Source: Caenimonas aquaedulcis
GTDB lineage: Bacteria > Pseudomonadota > Gammaproteobacteria > Burkholderiales > Burkholderiaceae_C
Direction: 5' to 3'
DNA length: 64,000 bases
NCBI RefSeq assembly: GCF_015831345.1
Contig: NZ_JADWYS010000001.1
Span: forward strand, 878,118-942,117
Under the pieces are notes generated by a model, which saw only the letters and a program-made list of their open reading frames with translations, was not told the DNA's origin and made no database searches. The position numbers and the translations under genes were made by a program. How positions within the stretch are numbered: position 1 is the stretch's first letter; the number at the start of each line of letters is the position of its first letter. Positions 50,076 through 57,788 of the stretch are shown piece after piece.

Positions 50076-50087
50076 TCTTCTACAAGA
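50076..50087. promoter_or_regulatory. aceA upstream palindrome 1
   Basis: TCTTCTACAAGA, a TCTT-N-TA-N-AAGA dyad, 79 bp upstream of the aceA start. Confidence 0.55.
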
Positions 50088-50104
50088 GTTTGTGAGCGTC
50101 TTGT

Positions 50105-50118
50105 GTCTTATACAAGAC
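50105..50118. promoter_or_regulatory. aceA upstream palindrome 2
   Basis: GTCTTATACAAGAC, the same TCTT-N-TA-N-AAGA dyad as site 1, with centres exactly 30 bp apart (about three helical turns). Confidence 0.6.
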
Positions 50119-50243
50119 TAAATTTAATTTCCTTATAAATCAAATAGTTATCACGCCAATTCCTCCATGTGAAAAATCATTTCTTGTATTGAGAAAAAAT
50201 GGCGCGGCGCAGCATGACGTCTTTTCACAATGCAGAAAGAGAT

Positions 50244-50645
50244 TCACGCTGGGTGAAAAAGGATCCAGTCGCCGTGCCCGATCAGCCGCTTGCCCCGCAC
50301 CCTTTCGGGATTGATCTCGTACACGAGGCACTGAAATGGCCGTCCCTCCACCTCGATCTCCAGCTCGCGCTTGAAGTACTCGCTGTCCGCGCCCGGCACG
50401 ATCGCCTCGATCCCGTCGAGCACGGCCTCGAGCGCGGGCGAAATCGCGTAGACCTCGCCTACCACCGTCACCGCCTCGTCGCCGCCCAGCGTGAGGCCCG
50501 GGTACCAGTCGATGTGGTACAGGCGTCCCTTCACCTCTCCCATGCCCACGTAGCGCGGCGGCGGGTGCAGGCGGTTGATGTCGTTGCTGCCGCCGCGGCG
50601 CAGCGTGCCGTAGACGAAGACGTGGCGATCGCTGGGTTCGGGCAT
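50244..50645 (-). CDS. Gamma-glutamylcyclotransferase-like (GGCT/AIG2) protein
   Basis: 133 residues. The BtrG/GGCT fold signature VFVYGTLRRGGSNDINRL is at the N-terminus (YGTLR loop), followed by GEVKGRLYHIDWYPGL and GEVYAISPALEAVLDGIEA. The proposed catalytic glutamate would be in the DGIEAIVPGADSEYFKRE stretch. Members act on gamma-glutamyl compounds to release 5-oxoproline. Divergent from the EamA transporter by 33 bp. Confidence 0.88.
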   Translation of the reverse strand: MPEPSDRHVFVYGTLRRGGSNDINRLHPPPRYVGMGEVKGRLYHIDWYPGLTLGGDEAVTVVGEVYAISPALEAVLDGIEAIVPGADSEYFKRELEIEVEGRPFQCLVYEINPERVRGKRLIGHGDWILFHPA

Positions 50646-50678
50646 GATCCGTGGCGTCTTGAAAAATCGCCATTCTGA

Positions 50679-51599
50679 ATGAGCGCAGCCCACCGGCGCA
50701 TCGCCGCCTACGCCTGCCTCGCGCTGAGCATGTCGCTCGTCGGCAGCTACGTCGCCCTGTCCAAGCCGCTCGTCGCGGCGATCCCGGTCTTCCTGCTCGC
50801 GTGGATGCGCTTCGGCATCGGCGGCCTCGCGATGCTGCCCTGGCTGCGCAAGCCCGCGGGCGAGGCGCCGATGTCCGCGGCCACGCGCCGCCTCGTCTTC
50901 CTCGAGTCCTTCCTCGGCAACTTCCTCTTCTCGATCTGCATGCTGTTCGGCGTGAGCATGACGAGCGCCGTGTCGGCCGGCGTGATCATGGCCGCCATCC
51001 CCGCATTCGTCGCCCTGCTGAGCTGGGCGTTCCTGCGCGAACGCATCGCGGCGCGAACCTGGGCGGCGATCGCCTGCGCGGCGGCGGGCATCGCGCTGCT
51101 CGCCTTTGCGGGCCCTCCAGCGCATTCCCCCGGCGCGACGCCGGGCGCGCGCGCCCACGCGTGGCTGGGCAACCTCCTCGTGCTCGGCGCGGTGCTGTGC
51201 GAGGCCGCGTACGCCGTGATCGGCAAGAAGCTGACCGGCGTGCTGGGTCCCAAACGCATCTCCTCGCTGATCAACCTGTGGGGCTTCGCGCTCGTGACGC
51301 CGCTGGGCGCCTGGACTGCGCTGCATTTCGATTTTTCCTCGGTGGCGCCCGGCACCTGGCTGCTCCTTCTCTTCTATTCGCTCGCGGCGAGTGTGTGGAC
51401 GGTGTGGCTCTGGATGACGGGCCTGCAGTCCGTTCCGGCCGCGCAGGCCGGTGTGTTCACGGTGATGCTGCCCGTCTCCGCGGCCCTCGTGGGCGTGCTC
51501 GCGCTCGGCGAGCAACTCAGCGGCGTGCAGCTGCTCGCGTTCGCCTTCGCACTGGCCGGCGTGGTGCTCGCGACGCTCGGAAACGAGCGTGCGATGTGA
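50679..51599 (+). CDS. EamA/DMT-family membrane transporter
   Basis: 306 residues with ten hydrophobic helices in two EamA repeats (about 1-140 and 160-300). Visible: SLVGSYVALSKPLVAAIPVFLLAWMRF and the repeat-2 LVLGAVLCEAAYAVIGKKLTG, ending VQLLAFAFALAGVVLATLG. Likely exports a small metabolite (amino acid or nucleotide-like); substrate unknown. The divergent spacer with the GGCT gene is only 33 bp. Confidence 0.9.
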   Translation: MSAAHRRIAAYACLALSMSLVGSYVALSKPLVAAIPVFLLAWMRFGIGGLAMLPWLRKPAGEAPMSAATRRLVFLESFLGNFLFSICMLFGVSMTSAVSAGVIMAAIPAFVALLSWAFLRERIAARTWAAIACAAAGIALLAFAGPPAHSPGATPGARAHAWLGNLLVLGAVLCEAAYAVIGKKLTGVLGPKRISSLINLWGFALVTPLGAWTALHFDFSSVAPGTWLLLLFYSLAASVWTVWLWMTGLQSVPAAQAGVFTVMLPVSAALVGVLALGEQLSGVQLLAFAFALAGVVLATLGNERAM

Positions 51600-51868
51600 C
51601 GCTCCAGAGGAGAAATCCCGTGTGGCGGCGCGGTGTTGATGCTGTTTTCTCTCGCGATGCGCGAAGCGCGCGAGGCACGCGGCCCTCGCGAAACATGCGC
51701 CGCCAGAGGGAAAACGGCCTCGAATCGCGAGTGAAAAAAACGACACGCCCCAATGAAAAAAGCGATTTTTCGCTTGGAAACGCGTTTTTTCTCCAGTAGC
51801 ATCCGCAGTGCCAGAGGGAGTGCAAGCTCCCGGTGGTGATCACTCAACTTCTAGAAGGAAAATCAATC
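51600..51868. other. Intergenic region upstream of the SWIB/H1-like gene
   Basis: 269 bp, unusually rich in A/T tracts near its 3' end (GAAAAAAGCG, GCGTTTTTTC), able to form an imperfect hairpin around 51753-51794. No conserved gene is seen. Probably the promoter/leader of the abundant nucleoid protein downstream. Confidence 0.4.
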
Positions 51869-52309
51869 ATGGCAACTGCAAAGAAAGCTGCGAAGAAGGC
51901 GCCCGCCAAGAAGGCCGCCCCCGCAAAGAAAGCTGCTGCAAAGAAGGCTCCGGCCAAGAAGGCAGCACCGGCGAAGAAGGCTGCTGCGAAGAAGGCGGCA
52001 CCGGCGAAGAAGGCCGCTCCGGCCAAGAAGGCGGCTGCGAAGAAGGCTCCGGCCAAGAAGCGCACCCCGAACGCCGCGTTCATGAAGGCACTCACGCCCA
52101 GCCCGCAACTCGCGGCCGTGGTCGGCTCGGCTCCCCTGCCGCGCACCGAGGTCGTCAGCAAGCTGTGGGCCTACATCAAGAAGAACAAGCTGCAGGACTC
52201 GATGAACAAGCGCATGGTCAACGCCGACGCCAAGCTGAAGGAAATCTTCGGCAAGGCCCAGGTCTCCATGTTCGAGATGGCGGGCCTCATCGGCAAGCAC
52301 GTCAAGTAA
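51869..52309 (+). CDS. Histone H1-like tail fused to a SWIB/MDM2 domain
   Basis: 146 residues. Residues 1 to about 75 are a lysine/alanine/proline repeat (AKKAP/AKKAA units) resembling histone H1 tails and predicted to bind DNA non-specifically. Residues about 80-146 form a SWIB domain (PSPQLAAVVGSAPLPRTEVV, KLWAYIKKNKLQDSMNKRMV). The tail-encoding DNA is built from near-identical AAGAAGGC(C/T)-type units, prone to length change. Strong RBS (AGAAGGAA) before the ATG at 51869 and a terminator after the gene. Probably a nucleoid protein. Confidence 0.9.
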   Translation: MATAKKAAKKAPAKKAAPAKKAAAKKAPAKKAAPAKKAAAKKAAPAKKAAPAKKAAAKKAPAKKRTPNAAFMKALTPSPQLAAVVGSAPLPRTEVVSKLWAYIKKNKLQDSMNKRMVNADAKLKEIFGKAQVSMFEMAGLIGKHVK

Positions 52310-52351
52310 GGCGCGCTTCCCGTACGTGTCGCGCAATTGCGCGATACTCCA

Positions 52352-52377
52352 AAGGCCGGTACCCACCGGCCTTTTTC
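52352..52377 (+). terminator. Intrinsic terminator after the SWIB/H1-like gene
   Basis: AAGGCCGG, 6-nt loop, CCGGCCTT followed by TTT; perfect 8-bp stem, 42 bp past the stop. Confidence 0.9.
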
Positions 52378-52421
52378 ATTTCCGCCGGTTACCGCCGGCA
52401 CAGCACACGGGACCCTCATCC

Positions 52422-53876
52422 ATGGATTCCATCGAGACACTCGCCAGGCGAGCCGCCCCCGCCGCCGACTTCTGGTCGGCCCGCGCCCTCACCGAACAGA
52501 CCGAGCGCATCGGCGTGCGCGACGACGTGCCCGAGCCGCCCTCGCGGCGCCGCGACGCGGGCGTCATGGTGAGCGTGATCAAGCAGGGCGGCCTCGGCTA
52601 CGCGGCCACCAGCGACCTCTCGGAGTCCGGCCTGAGGCGTGCCTTCGGTCGCGCCGCGGAGCTCGCGCAGGCCAGCGCCGCTCGAAGCGTCTTCGACTAC
52701 CGCCAGGTCGCCATGCCGAAGCCCCGCGGCAGCTACCGCTCCCCCAACGAACGGCCGGCCGCGGCGGTCTCGCTGCGCGAGAAGTTCGACATGGTCCAGG
52801 GCGTGTGCGCCAGCGCGAAGATCGGCCCCGACATCGTCGACCGCTCGGCCTCGATCTGGACCACGCACACGCGCCAGGTGCTCGTCACTGCCGATGGCGG
52901 CCTGCTGGAGCAGGAGTGGGACTTCATGGTGCCCGGCATCGAAGTCGTGGCCTCGGCCAACGGCGACACGCAGACGCGCTCCGCGGCGGGCCAGTACAAC
53001 GGGTTCTGCCAGCAAGGCGGCCTCGAAGTGCTGGACCGTTCGGGCTTCGCGCAGGATGGCGTGCGCGTGGCCCGGGAGGCCGTTGAACTCGTGCATGCGC
53101 CCAACTGCCCCACCGGCGAGATGGACGTGCTGCTCATGCCCGACCAGATGATGCTGCAGATCCACGAGAGCATCGGCCATCCGCTCGAGCTCGACCGCAT
53201 CCTGGGCGACGAGCGCAACTACGCCGGGACGAGCTTCGTGACGATGGACATGTTCGGCAGCTACCAGTACGGCAGCGAGCTCCTCAACGTGAGCTTCGCG
53301 CCCGACGTGACCGAGCAGTTCGCCACTTTCGGCTGGGACGACGACGGCGCGGCGGCCGAGCGCCAGTGGATCATCCGCAGCGGGCTGCTCGTGCGCCCGC
53401 TGGGCGGCACCGTGTCGCAGGCCCGCGCCCGCGCGCTCGGGCTGGATCTGGGCGGCGTCTCCACGACCCGAGCCTGCAGCTGGAACCGCGCCCCGATCGA
53501 CCGCATGAGCAACCTCAACATCGAGCCGGGCCACTCCACACTCGAAGCGATGATCGCGAGCATCGACCACGGCATCCTGATGCGCACCAACTCGTCGTGG
53601 AGCATCGACGACTCTCGCAACAAGTTCCAGTTCGGCTGCGAATACGGCCGGATGATCCGCGGCGGCAAGCTCGCGGAAGTGGTGAAGCGCCCCAACTACC
53701 GCGGCATCTCCGCCGGTTTCTGGCGCTCGCTCGCGATGGTGGGCGACGCCGGCACCTTCGAGGTGATGGGCACGCCCTACTGCGGCAAGGGCGAACCGAA
53801 CCAGGTCGTGCGCGTCGGCCACGCGGCGCCGGCGTGCAAGTTCACCAACGTCTCGGTGTTCGGGGGTGCGGCATGA
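52422..53876 (+). CDS. TldD-like metalloprotease subunit
   Basis: 484 residues of the TldD/PmbA (U62) family. The metal-binding HExxxH is present as HESIGH (about 248-253) in MMLQIHESIGHPLELDR. Other TldD marks: GYAATSDLSESGLRRAFGRA and GTSFVTMDMFGSYQYGSELL, then RTNSSWSIDDSRNKFQFGCEYGRMIRGGK. TldD pairs with a TldE subunit to form a protease of unfolded peptides, used in microcin maturation and CcdA turnover in E. coli. Its stop overlaps the start of the TldE-like partner (ATGA). Confidence 0.9.
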   Translation: MDSIETLARRAAPAADFWSARALTEQTERIGVRDDVPEPPSRRRDAGVMVSVIKQGGLGYAATSDLSESGLRRAFGRAAELAQASAARSVFDYRQVAMPKPRGSYRSPNERPAAAVSLREKFDMVQGVCASAKIGPDIVDRSASIWTTHTRQVLVTADGGLLEQEWDFMVPGIEVVASANGDTQTRSAAGQYNGFCQQGGLEVLDRSGFAQDGVRVAREAVELVHAPNCPTGEMDVLLMPDQMMLQIHESIGHPLELDRILGDERNYAGTSFVTMDMFGSYQYGSELLNVSFAPDVTEQFATFGWDDDGAAAERQWIIRSGLLVRPLGGTVSQARARALGLDLGGVSTTRACSWNRAPIDRMSNLNIEPGHSTLEAMIASIDHGILMRTNSSWSIDDSRNKFQFGCEYGRMIRGGKLAEVVKRPNYRGISAGFWRSLAMVGDAGTFEVMGTPYCGKGEPNQVVRVGHAAPACKFTNVSVFGGAA

Positions 53877-55198
53877 AGCGCGCGTACTTCGAGCAACTCG
53901 CCGGCGCGGTCTGCACCGTGATCCCCGGCGTCGAGGGCACCAGCCTGTACCTCGCGGCGGAAGAATCCGACTTCATCCGCTTCAACCACGCGCAGGTTCG
54001 CCAGGCCACGCACGTGGAGCAAAGCAGCGCGAGCGTGTCGGTGGCCGCCGGCCAGCGCCGCGCGACCGGCACGGTGCCGCTCAGCGGCGACGCCGCGGCG
54101 GATATCGCGGCCCTGGTGGCGGAGCGCGATGCCCTCGTCGCGCAACTGGCCCTGGTCCCCGAGGACAAATACCTGCTGCTGCCCGAGGTGATCGCCTCCA
54201 CCGAACGCGAATCGCAGGCGCGCCTGCCTTCGGCCGCCCAGGTGATCGAGGCCGTCGCCACGCATGGCGCGGGCGCCGACGTCGTGGGCTTCTATGCCGG
54301 CGGCCCGATGATCCGAGCCTATGCCGACAGCCGGGGCCAGCGCAACTGGCACAGCGTCGCGAGCTTCCACTTCGAGTGGTGCGTTTACCGCGCGGGGGAC
54401 AAGGCGGTGAAGGCCTCCTATGCGGGCACAGACTGGAGCGACGCCGAGTTCGGAGCGCGCATGGCGCGGGCCCGCGCGCAGTCGGAACTCCTCGAGCTCC
54501 CCCGCAAGACGCTGACCCCCGGCGACTACCGCGTGTACTTCACGCCGGTCGCCGTGGCGGAACTGCTCTCCACGCTGAGCTGGGGCGGCTTCGGCCTCAA
54601 GGCCCTGAAGACCGGCGTGAGCACGCTCCTGCACCTGCACAAGGGCGACGTGAAGCTCGCGCCGTCGGTCCGGCTCGTCGAGGCCACGCGCGACGGCATC
54701 GCGCCACGGTTCCAGGACGATGGCTTCGTCAAGCCCGACGCGGTGGCACTGGTGGAAGGCGGCCGCAGTGCCGGCACCCTCGCCTCGCCGCGCACCGCGC
54801 GCGAGTACGGTGTGGCCGCCAACGGCGCCGGCGGGGGCGAAGCGCCCGAATCGCTGCTGCTGGCGGGCGGCGACCTGCCCTCCTCCGAAGTGCTCGCCGC
54901 GCTGGGTACCGGTGTCTACGTGAGCAACCTGCATTACCTCAACTACAGCGACCGCATCGCTTGCCGCATGACGGGCATGACGCGCTTCGCGTGCTTCTGG
55001 GTGGAGGACGGCAAGCTCGTCGCGCCGATCTCGGTGATGCGCTTCGACGACTCCTTCCTGCGCATGTTCGGCGCCGGGCTGGTCGCGCTCACGCGCGAAA
55101 CCGAGCTCGTGCCCGACAGCGGCACCTACGGCAGCCGCCAGCTCAGCAGCGTGACGGCGCCCGGCGCGATCGTCGAGGGTTTCCGCTTCACCCTGTAG
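53873..55198 (+). CDS. TldE/PmbA-like partner subunit
   Basis: 441 residues related to TldD but without HExxxH, as in TldE/PmbA. Features: EESDFIRFNHAQVRQATHVEQ near the N-terminus and a C-terminal GDLPSSEVLAALGTGVYVSNLHYLNYSDRI segment (the family's conserved YVxxLxYxN stretch). Translationally coupled to the TldD gene. No candidate precursor peptide is evident next to it, so the substrate is unknown. It overlaps the ThDP-enzyme gene tail to tail by 11 bp. Confidence 0.88.
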   Translation: MKRAYFEQLAGAVCTVIPGVEGTSLYLAAEESDFIRFNHAQVRQATHVEQSSASVSVAAGQRRATGTVPLSGDAAADIAALVAERDALVAQLALVPEDKYLLLPEVIASTERESQARLPSAAQVIEAVATHGAGADVVGFYAGGPMIRAYADSRGQRNWHSVASFHFEWCVYRAGDKAVKASYAGTDWSDAEFGARMARARAQSELLELPRKTLTPGDYRVYFTPVAVAELLSTLSWGGFGLKALKTGVSTLLHLHKGDVKLAPSVRLVEATRDGIAPRFQDDGFVKPDAVALVEGGRSAGTLASPRTAREYGVAANGAGGGEAPESLLLAGGDLPSSEVLAALGTGVYVSNLHYLNYSDRIACRMTGMTRFACFWVEDGKLVAPISVMRFDDSFLRMFGAGLVALTRETELVPDSGTYGSRQLSSVTAPGAIVEGFRFTL

Positions 55199-56897
55199 CG
55201 CCTGCGTCCCGCTTGCGCTTCAAAGCGCCTTCGGTGATGGCGGAGAGCGAGCCGCGCGTGGTGATGACTTCCGGGTCGAGCATCACCTCGATGAGGGTGC
55301 CCTGCTTTCGTTCCAGCGCGGCCACGAGTTCGGCTTCGAACTCCTCCGTGCGCGTGATGCGCACACCTGCATAGCCGTACGCGCGGGCGAGGCCCGCGAA
55401 GTCCGGGTTGGCGAGCTCGGTCCCCGCGACGCGCTGCGGGTATTCGCGCTCCTGGTGCATGCGGATCGTGCCGAACATGCCGTTGTTCAGCAGCACGATG
55501 ATGCTTTTCGCGCCGTACTGCGCGGCCGTCGCGAGTTCCTGCCCGTTCATGAGGAAGTCCCCGTCGCCGGCCATCGTGAGCGCGACGCGGCCCGTCACGA
55601 TGTTCGCCGCGATCCCCGCGGGCACCCCATAACCCATGGAGCCCACGGTCGGCGCGAGCTGCGTCTTGTGGCCCTTCACGAGCCCGTGGTGCTTGAAGAA
55701 GCGGTGGACCCAACTCGCGAAGTTGCCCGCGCCGTTGGTCATGACGGCGTCTTCCGGCAGGTGCCTGGCCAGCAGGCCGACGATCGCCGGCATGTCGATG
55801 TTGCCCGGCAGCTTCTGCGGCACCAGGTTGCCCTCGTAGTCCGCGTGCGCCGCCTCCGTCCAGGCCGCCCAGGGCAGCTCCGGCGGCGCCGTGAGCACTT
55901 CCAGCGAGCGCGCCGCCGCGTTCATCGTCGCGTTGATCGCGAGGTCCGCCTGGTAGACCCGGTTCAACTCCTCCGCGCTCGCGTGGATGTGGATCAATTT
56001 CTGCGCGGCTTTCGGCGGCGTGAGCAGCGTGTAGCCACCGGTCGTCATCTCGCCCAGGCGCGGGCCGATCGCCAGGATCAGGTCGCTCTCCTTGATGCGC
56101 GCCGCGAGTTTCGGGTTGAGGCCGATGCCGACGTCGCCCGCGTATTGCGGGTGGTGGTTGTCGAAGGTGTCCTGGAAACGGAAGGCGTTGCCCACCGGCA
56201 GCTTCCAGTTCTCGGCGAAGCGCTGCAGGGCCTGAGCGGCCTGCGGTGTCCAGCCGCCGCCGCCCGCGATCACGAAGGGCTTCTTCGACTGCAGGAGCAT
56301 CTCGCGCACCTCGCGCAGCGAACCCGGGTCGCTCCAGGCCTGCACCGCTTCCACGCGCGGCAGCGGACGCGCCTTGGTGTCCTTGACGAGCATGTCCTCC
56401 GGCAGCACCAGCACCACGGGCCCGGGCCGTCCGTTCATCGCCGTGGCGAAGGCGCGGGACACGTATTCGGGAATGCGCTCCGGGTCGTCGATCCGCTCCA
56501 CGCGCTTGGCCATGCCCTTGGTGCTCGGCCCGAAGAAGTTCATGTAGTCGACTTCCTGGAACGCCTCGCGGTCGCGCTGGTCGCTCGCGACGTCGCCGAC
56601 GAAGAGCACCATCGGCGTGGAATCCTGGAACGCGGTGTGCACGCCGATCGAGGCATTCGTCGCGCCGGGGCCGCGCGTCACGAAGCACACGCCGGGGCGG
56701 CCGGTCAGCTTGCCATGCGCCTCGGCCATGTACGCGGCGCCGCCCTCCTGGCGGTTGATGATGAAGCGGATCCGGTCCCGATAGGCATGGAAGCCGTCGA
56801 GCACCGCGAGGTAGCTCTCGCCCGGCACGCCGAACACATGGGTGGCGCCCTGGGCGACGAGGCATTCCACGATGAGGTGACCGGCGATCTGTGTCAT
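55188..56897 (-). CDS. Thiamine-diphosphate-dependent enzyme (acetolactate synthase-like, large subunit)
   Basis: 569 residues with the three domains of the ThDP decarboxylase/carboligase family: the N-terminal PYR domain with catalytic Glu51 (FIINRQEGGAAYMAEAHGKL), a central FAD/nucleotide-like domain, and the PP domain with the ThDP motif GDGDFLMNGQELATA-x-VLLNN. It lacks the regulatory-subunit gene of acetolactate synthase, so a catabolic role (2-oxo acid decarboxylase, sulfoacetaldehyde- or IolD-like) is possible. Divergent from TetR over 41 bp with an operator-like repeat. Confidence 0.85.
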   Translation of the reverse strand: MTQIAGHLIVECLVAQGATHVFGVPGESYLAVLDGFHAYRDRIRFIINRQEGGAAYMAEAHGKLTGRPGVCFVTRGPGATNASIGVHTAFQDSTPMVLFVGDVASDQRDREAFQEVDYMNFFGPSTKGMAKRVERIDDPERIPEYVSRAFATAMNGRPGPVVLVLPEDMLVKDTKARPLPRVEAVQAWSDPGSLREVREMLLQSKKPFVIAGGGGWTPQAAQALQRFAENWKLPVGNAFRFQDTFDNHHPQYAGDVGIGLNPKLAARIKESDLILAIGPRLGEMTTGGYTLLTPPKAAQKLIHIHASAEELNRVYQADLAINATMNAAARSLEVLTAPPELPWAAWTEAAHADYEGNLVPQKLPGNIDMPAIVGLLARHLPEDAVMTNGAGNFASWVHRFFKHHGLVKGHKTQLAPTVGSMGYGVPAGIAANIVTGRVALTMAGDGDFLMNGQELATAAQYGAKSIIVLLNNGMFGTIRMHQEREYPQRVAGTELANPDFAGLARAYGYAGVRITRTEEFEAELVAALERKQGTLIEVMLDPEVITTRGSLSAITEGALKRKRDAGATG

Positions 56898-56903
56898 GGC
56901 TTC

Positions 56904-56932
56904 TTGACTCGATTAACGATTTGGTGAATTAT
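56904..56932 (+). promoter_or_regulatory. Promoter of the TetR gene with embedded operator
   Basis: TTGACT (56904-56909) and AATTAT (56927-56932) are 17 bp apart. The -10 ends 6 nt before the ATG at 56939, so the message is probably leaderless. The inverted repeat at 56912-56929 fills the -35/-10 spacer. Confidence 0.55.
56912..56929. promoter_or_regulatory. TetR operator candidate 1
   Basis: ATTAACGATTTGGTGAAT: ATTMAC-N6-GTGAAT, one mismatch from the perfect dyad at 57759-57776. It lies in the 41-bp spacer between the divergent ThDP enzyme and TetR genes. Confidence 0.7.
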
Positions 56933-56938
56933 CAGCGG

Positions 56939-57586
56939 ATGCCCCGCGCCCCTGCCCCGCCCCCGGAAGAGAAACTGCGCGACGCCGACCGCTCCCAGGC
57001 CGTCATCTTAGCCGCCGCACGCGACGAATTCGCCGAGAGCGGGCTCGGCGGCGCGCGCATGGACCGCATCGCGGAACGCGCGGGCCTGAACAAGCGCCTG
57101 ATCTACTACTACTTCGAGGACAAGGAGAAGCTGTTCCAGGCCGTGCTCGAGCAGACCTACCTTCACATCCGCGAGGAGGAGCGCAAGCTGAACCTGCTCG
57201 CGCTGGCGCCGGCGGACGCGGTACGGCGCCTGATCGAGTTCACCTGGCAGTACTACCTGGACCACCCCGAATTCCTCACGCTGCTCAACAGCGCGAACCT
57301 GCATCGCGCGCGGCATCTCGAAGGCTCGGACCGCGTGCGCGAGATGAATTCGCCGCTCATCGCGACACTCGGCGAAATCCTGGAGCGGGGCCGCAAGGAC
57401 GGAAGCTTTCGCGGCGGCATCGACCCGGTGCAGCTCTACGTCTCGATCGCGGGCCTGTCGTACTTCTACCTGTCCAACAGCCACACCCTCTCGGCGATCT
57501 TCGGCCGCGACCTGCTCGCGCCGAAAGCCCGCAGCGAGAGGCTGTCGCACATGGTGGAGCTGGTGCTGGGGTATGTGCTGCGCTGA
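56939..57586 (+). CDS. TetR-family transcriptional regulator
   Basis: 215 residues. The N-terminal HTH (about 15-65) has SQAVILAAARDEFAESGLGGARMDRIAERAGLNKRLIYYYFEDK split over the helices. A C-terminal ligand domain (TetR_C-like, FTWQYYLDHPEFLTLLNSAN) follows. The ATG at 56939 has its predicted -10 six nt upstream. It flanks a ThDP enzyme (divergent) and a three-gene operon downstream, both carrying the same operator repeat, so it is the likely regulator of both. Confidence 0.92.
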   Translation: MPRAPAPPPEEKLRDADRSQAVILAAARDEFAESGLGGARMDRIAERAGLNKRLIYYYFEDKEKLFQAVLEQTYLHIREEERKLNLLALAPADAVRRLIEFTWQYYLDHPEFLTLLNSANLHRARHLEGSDRVREMNSPLIATLGEILERGRKDGSFRGGIDPVQLYVSIAGLSYFYLSNSHTLSAIFGRDLLAPKARSERLSHMVELVLGYVLR

Positions 57587-57605
57587 ATGTGGCGCCAAAA
57601 CCAAC

Positions 57606-57722
57606 TGGCCGGACGCAGAATTCACAGAGGTTACGCAGAAAAAAGACAAGAAAAATTCAAATGCATTCTTGGCTTTTTCTGGGCTTCTTCTGCGTAACCT
57701 CTGCGAATTCTGCGTCCGGCCA
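57606..57722. repeat. 35-bp inverted repeat with 47-bp loop
   Basis: Arms 57606-57640 and 57688-57722 are complementary at 34 of 35 positions (arm begins TGGCCGGACGCAGAATTC; the core TTACGCAGAA is shared). The loop is AT-rich. It can form a very stable cruciform or RNA hairpin directly after tetR; it may be a repetitive extragenic element or a remnant mobile element. Confidence 0.85.
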
Positions 57723-57731
57723 AGTCCTTGA

Positions 57732-57760
57732 TTGACAACGCACTCCCTTTTCGGAACAAT
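57732..57760 (+). promoter_or_regulatory. Promoter of the oxidoreductase/DUF993 operon
   Basis: TTGACA (57732-57737) and AACAAT (57755-57760), 17-bp spacing. The TetR operator begins at the end of the -10. Confidence 0.55.
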
Positions 57761-57776
57761 TCACCATCTAGTGAAT
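57759..57776. promoter_or_regulatory. TetR operator candidate 2
   Basis: ATTCACCATCTAGTGAAT: perfect 6-bp arms ATTCAC/GTGAAT around a 6-bp spacer. It overlaps the -10 and start region of the promoter for the oxidoreductase, 12 bp before the ATG. Confidence 0.75.
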
Positions 57777-57788
57777 CAAGGGTTTGCC

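Noticed and set aside
51880-52070. AAGAAGGCC-type tandem repeats as a CRISPR or minisatellite locus
   Set aside because: They encode an in-frame Lys/Ala/Pro tail of the H1-like protein.
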